Assembly: GCA_017893485.1 (NCBI GenBank) | Contig: CM030366.1 | Coordinates: forward strand, 204,651,326 to 204,715,325 | Reading direction: 5' to 3' | DNA from: Hemerocallis citrina | Taxonomy: Eukaryota; Streptophyta; Magnoliopsida; Asparagales; Asphodelaceae | Length of the DNA stretch: 64,000 nt | Part shown: positions 11,838 through 24,200 of the stretch, piece after piece | Numbering within the stretch: position 1 is the first letter of the stretch | Layout of the letters: every line of letters starts with the position of its first letter | The notes under the pieces: generated by a model | Seen by the model: the letters and a program-made list of their open reading frames with translations, nothing else | What the model was told of the DNA's origin: nothing | Databases searched by the model: none | Position numbers and translations under genes: made by a program

Positions 11838-12830
11838 TTTTTTGATAACGAGGATAGAGTCGACAGACTCCAACCCAAATATATAAATAATAATAGAATA
11901 TGTACAAACATTAGAGAATTTTACACGGAGTAAAAATGGAAGTAGAAAACGAGAAAATGAACAACAACAAAACAAGAAGAGGCAATGGAAAGCATTGCAC
12001 ACCAAAACGAAGTCTAGTGAAGCAAACTGGAAGCCAAAAGCAAGTATTCTGAAGGCAGGAGAGATCGAGCCGAGGACATATGAACGCAACACCCAAACGA
12101 AAAAGGAAAAAGGCACACCCGAGCAATATCAACACCAACCACAGCTAAAAATGATACTGCGTATGCCGTCCCCCCCAAACGCTGGAGCATCCAAGCCCAA
12201 GGCAGAGGCATCAACCGATATGAAAAGAGCAGCAAGAACCAACTGCTAGAGCGCAGACAACAATACAAATGGATCTACAAAGAAGCCCTCAAGCTCTCAA
12301 GAGAACCTAATAGCCAACTAAAAAGAGATGGTGATCCTGTCCTCGATCGGCCTTAACCAAAAAAGCGAGCAAAACACCCCCCCGATCAGAAACAATAGAC
12401 AACCATGAAAGCAAGCCATCAGAACATCAATAAAAGTAAGAGCGCTAAAGAATAAGAAGAGAATAGTAGGGAATTAGAGCTTTATAACAGAACAATAGCT
12501 GAAATCTACCAAGATCAGCAATAGTAGCATAAAAAAGTAACCAAAAGGTAGAAATAACAATTAATAAACGTGCTAGAAATAGTGAAAGTAACAAAAAGAT
12601 TAAGAGCAAAAGGTAATAAGCATAGCAACATAACAACAAAACAACACCCACAACGGAGTCTCCAACCCAAACCCCCGAAATCTCAGAACTTAGCACAGTC
12701 AGATTGAAGCCAGAGGGAAGAAACCCAGAGGGGAGAAAAGAAGTAATATCAAGCAATCGCATGCTCAAGTCTGCAAGAAAATAGAAATGAGAGGGATTAG
12801 TACTCAGGGTGGTTGAAAATTAGAAATACG
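11838..12830 (-). mobile_element. Probable LINE 3' end, minus strand
   Basis: Read on the minus strand, the left boundary ends ...CTCTATCCTCGTTATCAAAAAAAA. This resembles the 3' terminus of the LINE at 32821-32837 (TTATCAAAAAAA). The minus-strand reading frames inside are rich in Leu, Phe and Ser and show no reverse transcriptase or zinc-knuckle signature. No target duplication was found, so the right limit is approximate. It may be an untranslated LINE tail. Confidence 0.35.
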
Positions 12831-13105
12831 AAATAAATCTGCCGCCTCTTGGAGACGACGAAGATGAAGGACTTCTACTTTATCATGCAAAAGAGAGGAA
12901 GACCAAAATTTAGTAAAAAAAACTAACTCATCAATGAGACTACCGAACAAATTTCATTTGTAGCCAAACAAATATATAGTACATTGTATTCCAATAAACA
13001 CGTACAATGCACATGTATAACTAATATAAATGAGGTCTTAAGTTCGATGCCAGACAAGGTCGAATTTTTATATATAAAAATATATATTTATAAAGACAGA
13101 AGAAA
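12831..13105. other. Short spacer before the next insertion
   Basis: No gene is seen. AT-rich text with TATATATTTATA precedes the left copy of a direct repeat at 13106-13128. Confidence 0.4.
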
Positions 13106-13128
13106 GATAAGAAAAATAGTTTTTTGAG

Positions 13129-14916
13129 GAAAAAGGTGGAGTATGGCCACCATGTTTCATTAATAAAAAATTAATGATACAAACCCAGAGAACTGGGCTA
13201 GATTAAAACCTACTGACATGAAGTAAAAACATACATGAAGCAACATGACCCGTACAAACAACAAATCCCTCCAACAATCCTGGAGGGTGGGCCGACAAAC
13301 AAGCTCGGTCCAACAAAATTGTATGTACGTCAGTTTAGCTTTGTACACTGCCTCCACGGCACATACACACCCACCCGAAACTAGTCTGGCAGGATTTTAA
13401 CACCTGCCGCTCCCTGCCTTCTCCTCGCTGGGGGGCCCCATCTTTGGGCCCAAGCCCCGCAGGCCGACTTATGACACCACGACACCTGCACTGCAACCGC
13501 ACCCTCCACCACTCACCCAACAGACTCGCAAACAGCTCCCACAGCTGCTACCATAGAGGTAGCCGTGAAGATAACACCTTCACCTCTTTCACGATTATGC
13601 TATCTCTGACGATTTCTCACCAAACAACTATCTCGCTCACCCCACCAAAAAACCACGCTCCAGAAGCGGGTCGTGGAGAGGATACCTTCACCTCTCTCAC
13701 GCTCTTGCTCTCTCAGGCGATTTCTCACCACACAGACTCAACTCGACTCTTATACCCAACGAAGGAAGATGCGACGCTGTTACTAGACGGTGGCCTAAGA
13801 TGGAGGAAGCTCAATAGCCTGATAGGCGACAATGTTGGACATCCAAACAATTGAGTGCACATCAAGGAGGGGCCTCATCTTCGGGCTCAAGCCCTACAAT
13901 CGTGCAATACAACGTGCTACACAGTCCCCACCTCCTACAGCGGCCTGGCCCCACCGGCCCCATACCGAACCACTGACCTCACACAATTGAGCCCCAAATC
14001 CAAGGTGTTCACGACAACAGGTGCGGGAAGATGCTCTGGCGCGACATAGTCACTCCGCGACATTTGAGACAAGCACCCCGAAAGTTGAGAAAAGTGAGAC
14101 GGACGATAGCGTCGGTAGAAGGCGTAGGGCACAGGAGTAGCGAGTGAGCACATCTCATGGGGGGACCCCGTCTTCCGGCCCTAGCCCCACAACCGTACTA
14201 CACCGCAACACCTAGACACACCCAACCCAGACAGCTCCACCAACCCCCAAACAAATAAAAACCCTGCCGTCCTGCACTACGGCACAGCCAAGCACACCCT
14301 GCTTCTTCACACACACTATCAACCATCGAAACCAAATTATAGCCACAGATCGTCGTGATTGGCCCCAAGAGTGTGGACATGGTGGCAAGCGCGAAGAACA
14401 ACCGGGCAACATCCGCTCTGTGACCTGAGGAGGCGTGACGAACATCAGCGATCAGTGGAGGCGAGACGAATAACTCTGCCGTCGTCGAAGAGAGGCGGCA
14501 CACCGGGAATACAGTGGGATCGGTATGCGGCTCGAGCAACAAAGAGATCGGAGGATCGACGGTGGGATCTTGGCAGATCAGATCTCGACGTTGGGATCGA
14601 GGGTGGAGGCAGGAGGCAGATCAGATCTGATCTGATCTCGACGGTGGAGGGAGGAGGCAGATCCGATCTCGACGGTGGGATCTTGGCCGGTCCAGATCTC
14701 GTCGTCGTTAGTGGGGTCGCGACGGTTGGAAAGGGAGAAGGGAAGGGGTCGTGACGTTAGTGGGGTCGCGACGGTAGGACGTGAAGGACAGGCGAGGGGG
14801 GACGACGGGGTTTTGGGTTTTTGCCGGGGGGGGGTGCCCCTAAGATTTTTAGATCTAGAGTCTTGTTTAGGGGGATTAGTTTCTCTCTCTAGGACTTTTA
14901 TAGAGAGAGAAACTCT
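13129..14916 (-). mobile_element. 1.8-kb LINE-like insertion with 23-bp flanking direct repeat
   Basis: A 23-base sequence starting GATAAGAAAAATAGTT occurs at 13106-13128 and again at 14917-14939 with one mismatch, as expected of a target duplication. Read on the minus strand, the left end carries TTATTAATGAAACATGG, similar to the 3' untranslated part of the LINE at 32798-32810, which suggests minus orientation. There is no clear poly(A). The body is GC-rich, unlike its surroundings. It holds diverged repeats starting GGGGCCCCATCTTTGGGCC (about 13432, 13869 and 14158), a pair of repeats at 13558 and 13669 (ACCTTCACCTCT..CACG), and a GATC-rich array (14570-14700). No known protein domain is visible in either strand. 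It could be a non-coding LINE derivative or another retroposed sequence. Confidence 0.45.
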
Positions 14917-15043
14917 GATAAGAAAAATAGTTGTTTGAGTGAAGTGAGGAAGGAAGGAAGGAAGAAGTGGATTACAGTCGTTAGTACTGAATAATAATCA
15001 ACTAAAACCCCGCACAAATAAAGCAAGGCTGCCTAGTTATTAG

Positions 15044-15053
15044 TATATATAAT
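15044..15053 (+). promoter_or_regulatory. Candidate TATA box of XEG113
   Basis: TATATATAAT lies about 175 bp before the chosen start codon. A start of transcription about 25-35 bp downstream would give a leader of about 145 bases. The leader contains a 28-bp tandem duplication (AATCAAGAAACAGTTAGGGTT twice, about 15165-15213). Confidence 0.45.
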
Positions 15054-15224
15054 AGATTAGATTAGAAGCGCGGTGGAGCATCAGCGAAAGTGAAGACTTG
15101 CATCTCCACCAAGTCACCCACTCCCACCCCCCGATCCCAAACCAACAGAAATGAAATCAAACAAATCAAGAAACAGTTAGGGTTCCAAAAAATCAAGAAA
15201 CAGTTAGGGTTACTCAGATTGGCA

Positions 15225-18200
15225 ATGGCATCACCATCATCTTGCAACCCATTCAAAGACGCGTCCAACTCGAAACCCATATTCATCGCCGTCTACGCCA
15301 CCGTCGCTGCCGGCATCCTCTTCTCCTCCCTTTTCATCCTCTCCGCCCTCTACTCCTCTCCCACCACCTCCACCTCCACCGCCTTCTCCCTCCAACGTAA
15401 CTAACTAACTAACCCTCTTTTCCGCTCTTAATTATTTTTAAATTCCGTACTCAATTATCATACTCTTTCAGATGCATCAGATGCTTCGAATTCGACTCCG
15501 AATGCTTCCAATCTAAAGATGCCGAGGAAACAGAAGCAAGTGAATATGTATACGAGGGACATATGGGAGGCGCCGGCTGGGAAATTGCCCAAGTTGAAGG
15601 ATTTTAGATTGACAAAGGAGATGGTGGAGCTTCGTGCGAGGGATAATGTGATCATTGTGACATTTGGGAATTTTGCTTTTATGGATTTTATACTCAATTG
15701 GGTTAGGCACCTGACGGATCTCAGTGTCTCCAACCTTCTTGTAGGTAATTTTTTTAATTTTTTAAAAAAAAACCTATAGGATTTATATCTGGTTTAGATA
15801 GATGGAGTTTAGTTTACTCCGGTAATCTCAACTTTAAGTTTTTTTTTTTTTGGATTTAAAAAAAAATATATTAGGTGCAATGGATACAAAATTGTTGGAG
15901 GCTTTGTATTGGAAGGGTGTGCCTGTGTTTGATATGGGGAGTCATATGAATACTGTGGATGTGGGTTGGGGGTCACCGACGTTCCATAAAATGGGGAGAG
16001 AGAAGGTTTTGCTGATTAATGCTATGCTTCCGTTTGGGTTTGAGTTGCTAATGTGTGACACGGACATGGTTTGGTTGAAGGTATGACCTTTATTTTGGTC
16101 AGTCTAGTATGTATACTGAGATTAGGTTCATAAATCTCTGGACTTGTCTGTTTTGGTGCTTATATTACTTTGTTTAGGCCCTTTTTGGCACATGGATTTT
16201 AGGTGGAAAGTAGGGAAGTGGAAGAAACTCAAATGTAAAATATGGTCGCTTCCGTCACTTCCACTTCAAAACGGACCCATGAGCCAAACATGGCCTTAGG
16301 TATCAGATACTTTAAAGTCTTCAAGAAAATACTTGTTTAACCAATTGGTTATTAGCACAGAAACAAAAAAAATGAAATTAGGAACTTCAGTTCAGTTGCA
16401 CACTAATACATATTGATACGTATTTTCTTTCAAAACCCAGACACGTTATCTCCTTGGGTCATATTCTATGATTTGTGTAAATTGGTGAAAAAACATGATT
16501 TCTCTTTGCTTCTAATTGTGTCTTTTAATTATACATATTAGTAAGTAAATTGGTTTCATATTCAACCTCCCTGGCAAATATCCTAGTTGATTTCAGACAC
16601 TTGCGTTATATTTCTGGTTTTTTTGGCCAAAGACGCTTCCAACGTTGTATCATGCGGCTTATAAGTCATTAGTTTGATTGGTTGTAGTCTGTAAATGCTG
16701 TCTTCTTTTTTGAGTGAAATGTGGTTAGTTAAACCATGTACCATCAGTAATAAGTTATTATTAACAGAAACACATTATGTATGTGTTCTCTTTGTTTCCA
16801 TAAATTGGTACTAAGTGCATCATGACTCATTAAGCATTTCCTTGTTTTCATAATACAATAGCCAAATTGGCAAATTCTGCCTTAATCTAACCACTCACCA
16901 ACTTCATTCTGGATGAAATCTTGTTCTACACTATATCTAGTGTAAAGCATCCTTTAACTTCATTAATGAGGATCATGTAAGTGCAAAAGAAGCTTTGCCA
17001 TTTCGTCTTTAACCGGGAGACATTTCATTAAAAGAATAGGTTTTTCTAATCTTTGGTGGTGCAATCATATGAAATATTCTTATTATTTTTATTTAAATTT
17101 ACCATTTGGGTGACTTTTTACAGATTGGATCCTCACTTATTCTTCTTAGAAAAAGGCCAATATGCAAGAAGTTTAAGATTATATTTTCTTAGTCATCTTA
17201 GACTTTACTGGACCTTTCTTAAGCTCTTTAACGCAAACATGCATACCTCTTGTTGTTGCACATTTCACTTCCGTTCCAACTAGTTAGCTAATTGAACATC
17301 TTGCACTTCAATTTACTGTTTTTCACATTCCATCCACAGTTTATTGATTTATGTTGTTTGATATAGTAATTCATGCAGGGTTCTTTAATAATGATTAGGT
17401 GATTAACTCATATGCTCTACAATTAATCACATTGTAAGAGTTTAAGAATTTTGGAATGTACAGAATGAATTCAACCTTCTCATTAGATATTGGAAATTTT
17501 TTCCCACTCTTATTTGGATCATATTTTTGAAACAGAATCCACTACAATATCTTGCTCGTTTTCCAGAAGCAGATGTTTTAACATCAAGTGATCAAGTTAT
17601 ACCAACAGTGACTGACGACAGTTTAGAAGTATGGCAGCAAGGTAAAATAAAAGTTGAGAAAATTTTCAGAAGTTACTGATGTTTAACTTACTCTTTTGTA
17701 AACCCCATTGTAAACATAGATTTGATTGGCAAATGGAACCTCATTGGTTTGGTTTTTCCATCTGATGCAATGATGCACTGCCTGGACGCTCGATTTGATT
17801 TTCAGATCTTCTTTATCCAGTGCAATTTAGAATTATCTTAATGTTGAAGTTAACCATCAACTTGGATACAGCCTCTGTCAAAACCACCATAAAACAATAT
17901 GTTCTGTGAAATATTTGTTAATGCTTTTGTTTTATATATGAGCTCAATTATGTGGTTTCCTTTTTCTGAAATTAATATCAATATTATTTTTTGCTGTTGA
18001 TGTAATCTAGATGATTAAACTATTTATAGCATATTATATGTTTATGTTTAGATTTAGCATATATTCTTGAAAACCTTCAAATTTATTAAGTTATTGGCAA
18101 ATTTTCGCTCGTGCAATTCTCTGATTGGATAAATTTCATGCGAATGAAGTAATGAGTATTAGTGTAAACATGCTATACCTATATGTATATTTCCTTTGGA

Positions 18201-21200
18201 TTGGAGCATGCTTCTAATTCAAAAAAATAATATGAAAATTTTGAAAAGAGAAAAGAAAAAAAAAATCTAATTATGTGTATTTTCTTGTTACCTTTGACAG
18301 TAAGTGGTGCCTACAACATTGGAATTTTTCATTGGCGTCCTACCGATCCTTCAAAAAAATTGGCAAAAGAGTGGATGGATATGCTTTTAGCTGATGAAAA
18401 AATATGGGATCAGACGGGATTTAATGATCTTGTGCACAAGGTTTTGGGACCACCTGTAGATGGAGAAAATGGACTTGTTTATGCCTTCGATGGTAACCTT
18501 AAATTGGGAATTTTGCCAGCAAGTATTTTCTGCAGTGGCCACACTTATTTTGTCCAGGTAGTTACTTAAAATGTCATAAACCATTAGCTTACTGTTGCTC
18601 TTTGGTAAACAATTTTCAATATATGACCACAATCAAGAACAATCCCTGTCTGTCATACAATTATTTTATGTTTAGTTTCAGTAAATACTTGTTTGATCAA
18701 ATTCTCTAATTTGTTTTAAATCTTGAATTATTACTTTTTTATTTTTAAGATTAACCTCCAAGCGTAACACGGTATTTCTCTATTCTGCAATATCTCTATA
18801 ATTATAATATATTTCAATGTAATATATAATTTGGCTTTATTATTGATTTATCACTCACATGTGTCTATGTAAATGATGCTAACAGGCCATGCATCAGCAG
18901 TTCAAGCTAGAGCCATATGCAGTGCATACCACCTTTCAGTACGCAGGTACTGAAGGAAAGCGACATAGGCTACGTGAAGCCATGTTTTTCCATGACCAAC
19001 CAGAATACTATGATTCAGCAGGTACTCTTTAAAGGCACTTTCAATCAAGGTAGGAATTACCTGTTAAGATATGCATAGCCGAGGCCCCGAGAGGTGAACT
19101 ATGCACTTTAATTGAAACTTAATAGGTTGGTTGCATCTCAGAAAATTATCTACATCCATTCATAGAGTAGAGCAGATGGCAAACTCGTTGTTTGTGTATT
19201 AACGAAGATGGCCTAGAATACAACTTATATAAAATATCGTCGAAAACAAATGTAAATTTTCTAGTGATGGAGGATATTATGATGCTAGAGCTTCAACGTC
19301 ACTAATTTAAATGAACGCTATTGCAACACCAGCTAAAATTTCAAGTAGAAAGGCCAGACTTCAGTTCGGAGTTCAACTGTCTCAAAGAGTCAAGAGAAAC
19401 AATTTATATTAGATTAAGAATGATGACAAATAAAGCATCAGAAAGGTGCTAGAGAGACAAATATTGCTGATAGGTTGGCTGACTGTTTGAACGGAGAAAG
19501 TCAATATATAGATACCATAAGGGTAGGTGTGTCATCCTTTTATGGAAAGTTAAATCAGCTGATATAGTGGTTTAGGAAAAGGCTACTGAGGAAGTGACTG
19601 TTGCATGTGAAGTTTTGCCTGAAACTGTGAGATTCTTGAGGTTGCACAAATAAAAGACTGAGTAAAGTAGGAATCTCCCAAACCAACTATGAGTGACAGT
19701 TAAACGAAAGAAAAGAAGTCCAATAAAACCTAAATGGTTAAACAGCTGCTTGAAGGAAAACTTAGACTGATGCTCTATGTTTTAATACTGAGGAACAACA
19801 GCTCAACAAGGATTTAGCTTAGGCTCCATAAAGTTCAAAAACCAAGAACGAATACCACTACATGCACGCCAGCATTCAATCACTGTGAAAATGCTACAAG
19901 TTGTATCATTTCTTTTATGTGGCTTTATTGCTCTATGTTTTAATAATTTCATTAGATAGCATACATAAGCAAATTCCTAATCTGTCGGACTGGTTTGAAA
20001 TTTAGGACACTTCTTATTTTACCAAGCTATCTGGATGTAGATATTGATGATAAGTATCTGTGTGATATATTAGATCCTTGGAACACTGTCAAGCATAAAA
20101 CTCATAATATCTTTTGTTGCTTGCTTGCACAGTGCCTTGAAATGTTTACTTGCCTTCTTATAGGAGGTTTCTTGTCATTCAAACCAAGTATTCCAAAGAG
20201 TTTGTTGCTAGACGGCCCACATACTGTTGAAACTCACTTCGTATTAGTAAATTACCAAGTAAGCATCAGTTTGACTTAACTTTTATGCTTCACATATTAT
20301 GAACCTCAGTAATGATTCTAACAACTTTTCATTAAAATTTCAGTTGAAGCAAATAAGGACAGCACTTGCAATTGCTTCTTTGTTGAATCGAACACTGGTG
20401 AGTGTTGTTTCCCCTACAATAAACGCTAAGATTGTCAGTTACATTGGAATTTCTATGGCCCCCAGATTGGTGTATGAATTTTTTTAAGTATTAATATTTC
20501 TAAATATGTTTCATTCTGCTCATTCACTTTTAGTATCTTAAATCTGTAGGGTACAGAGAGGTTTCTATTGGCATGTGGTTCTTTAGAAGTTTCCATCTAG
20601 CAAATTCGTTATTCGTTCTTTTAAACTGATGATCTTCTTCATTCTCAAATGATTACCAATTGCTCTTTTGTAAAATATGCCAACGTCAGCAATCTTTGTA
20701 CTTCTCGATAGGATTACGAGTAGGAGAAAGTTACATGGATCTAAAGGGGTGTGCAGTATATTGGCTATTAATCTAATGACATGTAGAACATGTCATTGCT
20801 GCACTATAAGTATTACAAATAAATATGCAAGATAAATCATTTTTCAAATTTATGTTTAAAATTTGGTTTGCCATCATTGCTTTGTCATATGAAGAAAGCA
20901 AACTAGTGCATTCATGAAATAAGCTATCATATTCATGTGTTCTTATTATAAAGATTTCGTACCAAGGAGCAAAGTTTTTACATCTTAGCCTGAGAAGCAT
21001 AAACAGCTATTTAACTATATTAATAAAGGATTATATGTAATAATACATGCTTAGTGTAGTCATTGCCAGAGGCCGCAGATATCTGAATCAGTAACCTGAC
21101 TTTCTTTATCTTAGGTAATGCCTCCATTGTGGTGCAGGCTTGATCGGATGTGGTTCCCACACCCTGGAATTATGGAAGGAACATTAACCAGGCAACCGTT

Positions 21201-24200
21201 TGTCTGCCCTATGGACCACATATTTGAGGTATTTCATTTGATATTGTACTGGTAATATTCTTAGTAGTTCATCACTTGGAGCATATATATAAGTATCCTC
21301 AGTACGTTCACATATGCTGACATTATATCCTAGGCTAGGTGCTCCTATCTATTTTGGACTCCCTGACCTCTAACGTGGTACTTGCATGTCTCGGTACATA
21401 TTTGGCCTAGGTCCGCATAAATGGCCAAAAAGAAACACTTTCATCTGCCATAGAAAAATGGCTTGCCAATTCGACGGCATGCAACCATATATTGTACTTA
21501 TATATAGTGCTTATGACATGAATGCTGAGTTTCATATATAGCATGACATGATTTTTACGAATAGTGGAAGGATGATAATTTGTATCTCCACCAACTTGTT
21601 TAATTTTTTCCCTTTCTTTTTTAATGTTCGTGAAGTTGTTTGTTATTCTTTCTTTTTCTTTTCAAGTCATTCTCCTTGTAAACCCTGAACAATTTCATTG
21701 TGCGACTTCGAATCACAAGGTTGGTATTACTGGTTATTGGAATGATCCATTTCAATATGGGTAACTGAGGAATGGGTTTTGAGTGTCTGATGCTCGCTGT
21801 TCTGTTTAACCAGACCAGCTACTGTAAGCATTTTAAAACTTTTGAACGGATACACTTTATCCCCAAAGATATGGGAGAAAATTTTGTTTGTTGTTCTTGT
21901 CATCTTTTGCCTGCAAGCATTTTATTCTTATTTACCAAATTCTTTCATTTCTGTTTATGTAACAAAATTTTAAAATGTAGGTGAATGTCATGCTGAAAGA
22001 GCTTTCGGAAGCAGAATTTGGAAACCGAATTGATTTTAGAGAATATTCCTTCCTTCATAACCCAAGATTGCCTACTCGGGTAACAGATATCTGCAAACAG
22101 ACACTCAGAATATTCAATTTTCACGTGCATAATATATATATTTATTTTTCTTTGAATTTGGATCAGGTTAGGGATTCGTTTCTTGAAGTTGAGCTTTGCG
22201 ATGAGAAGTCTACAAAGTGCCACGTAGGCAATTATACAACTGAAAGAAAAGCTCTAAGATTTCCTAAGCATAGCACTCAAGAAACAGTATGTTATCTATT
22301 GCTTAACATGTGCTAAAATTATTCAGATACACAGTATCTTATATGGTTGAAAAAGCCCTATCATTTATTTCTCTGTTTGTTCAAGTTTTAGTTATTTATT
22401 ATTACCTTAATCATTCAGTTAATCAACATTTTCTACATAATTGACAGTCCATTTTGGAATCATTAGCGAATACAACTGACATTTATTAAAAGATGAAATC
22501 TGTGAACAATTATGCTTGTCGTTATCCATTTCATGTTTGCAACTTAACAATCAAGTCTGATAACTGTAAGCTCTGATACCACTTGTAAGCTCTCATACCA
22601 CTTGTCGGAGAAGTTCACTCCCACAACTCGTAGTGCTAATAGCGGAAGTGCACCATAAGCAATAGAAACTCTCTAGAAATAGATGAACCAAGAACAAGTC
22701 ACCACAATATGTGGATCTCACAAGAATATAACCAATATGCAGAGATAACCAATACTTCTTATTCCCAAAGAAATATAAAGATTACAAGAAAGATTACAAC
22801 TCTCAATCTCTCTCTCTCACTTTTGAAACACGCTGCACAATCACATCTTGAAGTTGAATAATGATCGATCTCTTCGGATGACTAAACCCTAGAGTTTACA
22901 GCCATATATATAGTCTCCAAGTAAATCCTAAAAGATACACACAAATATAGCAAATTGGGCATTTCTCCCGTATGCCCAAAAGAAATAATCAGCGTCGGTA
23001 TCGGTTGACTGCCCCTAAGGCCGGTCGCCCGCATCGTGCGGAATCAATCCAGAGGGCTGACCGGTCGACCGCACCCCTAGTGTCGGTCGACCGTCCCCTC
23101 CTCTGTTGGACGCCTGCACTCGAAGAACCCCCAGTCGACTGGGTCGGTCGATCGCACCCATGACCGGTCGACCGCAACCCTCCAGACTTCACTTCTTCTA
23201 CTTGCTGCTTGTCTTCCCTTGCTTCTTTGTCTTCTCTTCTTCTTCTCCAACTTCAAGTACCCCGTGCCTACATGTATTTGAGGCCACAATCCTAACAATC
23301 TCCCACTTGGACCAAATACATCACGCTTTAAAGTTATTGCAATTTTTCCTTGCATTATCAATGCCATCTCCCACATTTATGGAAGACCCAAGTACTTCCC
23401 ACTCTCATGAAGAGCACCTCCGTCACTCCACCTCGTGAAGTGCACCAACCTCCCCTCATCACTTCATGAAGGATGTGCTCCACCAATCGCATAGAGCACG
23501 AATACCGGAGAAACAACCTCCCGCGTCGGATTCCGTTTTATGAGACTCCCCACCTCGCAAGATCTCCATCTACACCGGACATGGTTCGAAGCCTCACAAT
23601 GCACTCTCTGTACTAGAAACCTTCGTGGACGACACCTCCACAAACTCCGCAGTCTGATCAACCCCTACAGTCCCAATTCAGTTACCCTCATCGACATCAC
23701 CCCACATATCGATACCAGTGTTCTCTATCTCACAAGTGCGACTTGAAGTTTCAACTGTCAATTTGCAAAGTACTCTCTCCACAGCAACGTCTTGCCCACT
23801 AGGATCATTTCCATGGCCAGCAGCTCCCACTAAATTAGTAACCTCCCCTCCACAACTGAAAGAACTCGGTTGCACCCCACACAACCTACTACTTGATTAC
23901 GGCTGAGAGTCAACTACAGGAGAAACGCTCCTCACGTCTCTAAGCAAATAAAGCGTTCCCTCACGCTTTCCTTTCGCAATCACCCTTGAACCTGCAGCTA
24001 TGCACCACTCCCCACTACCAACTGTAGTAGACAACCCCTCCTTGTCTAGCCTTCCAATCGAGGTAAGATTTTCTTTCAAGTCTGGTACATGCCTTGTCTC
24101 CCGCAAGACAACACTTTGATCACCAATGGTATTCACGCGAACAGTACCAACCCTACGTACAGGACACCGGTGACCATTCCCCACGATCACATCTCCAAAA

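Noticed and set aside
11832..12768. Minus-strand frames rich in Leu, Phe and Ser that look like membrane proteins
   Set aside because: The composition follows from the AG-rich plus strand. There is no start context or family block, and the region looks like an untranslated LINE tail.
13444..14754. Several frames of 60-136 aa in the GC-rich insertion upstream of XEG113
   Set aside because: GC-rich sequence has few chance stops. Frames overlap on both strands, none has a known domain, and they cross the internal repeats.
15090..15224. In-frame upstream ATG that would extend XEG113 by 45 residues
   Set aside because: The added peptide includes a duplicated IKKQLG stretch from a leader repeat and is not like the family. 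The ATG at 15225 places the membrane anchor at residues 19-43, as expected for a type II Golgi enzyme.
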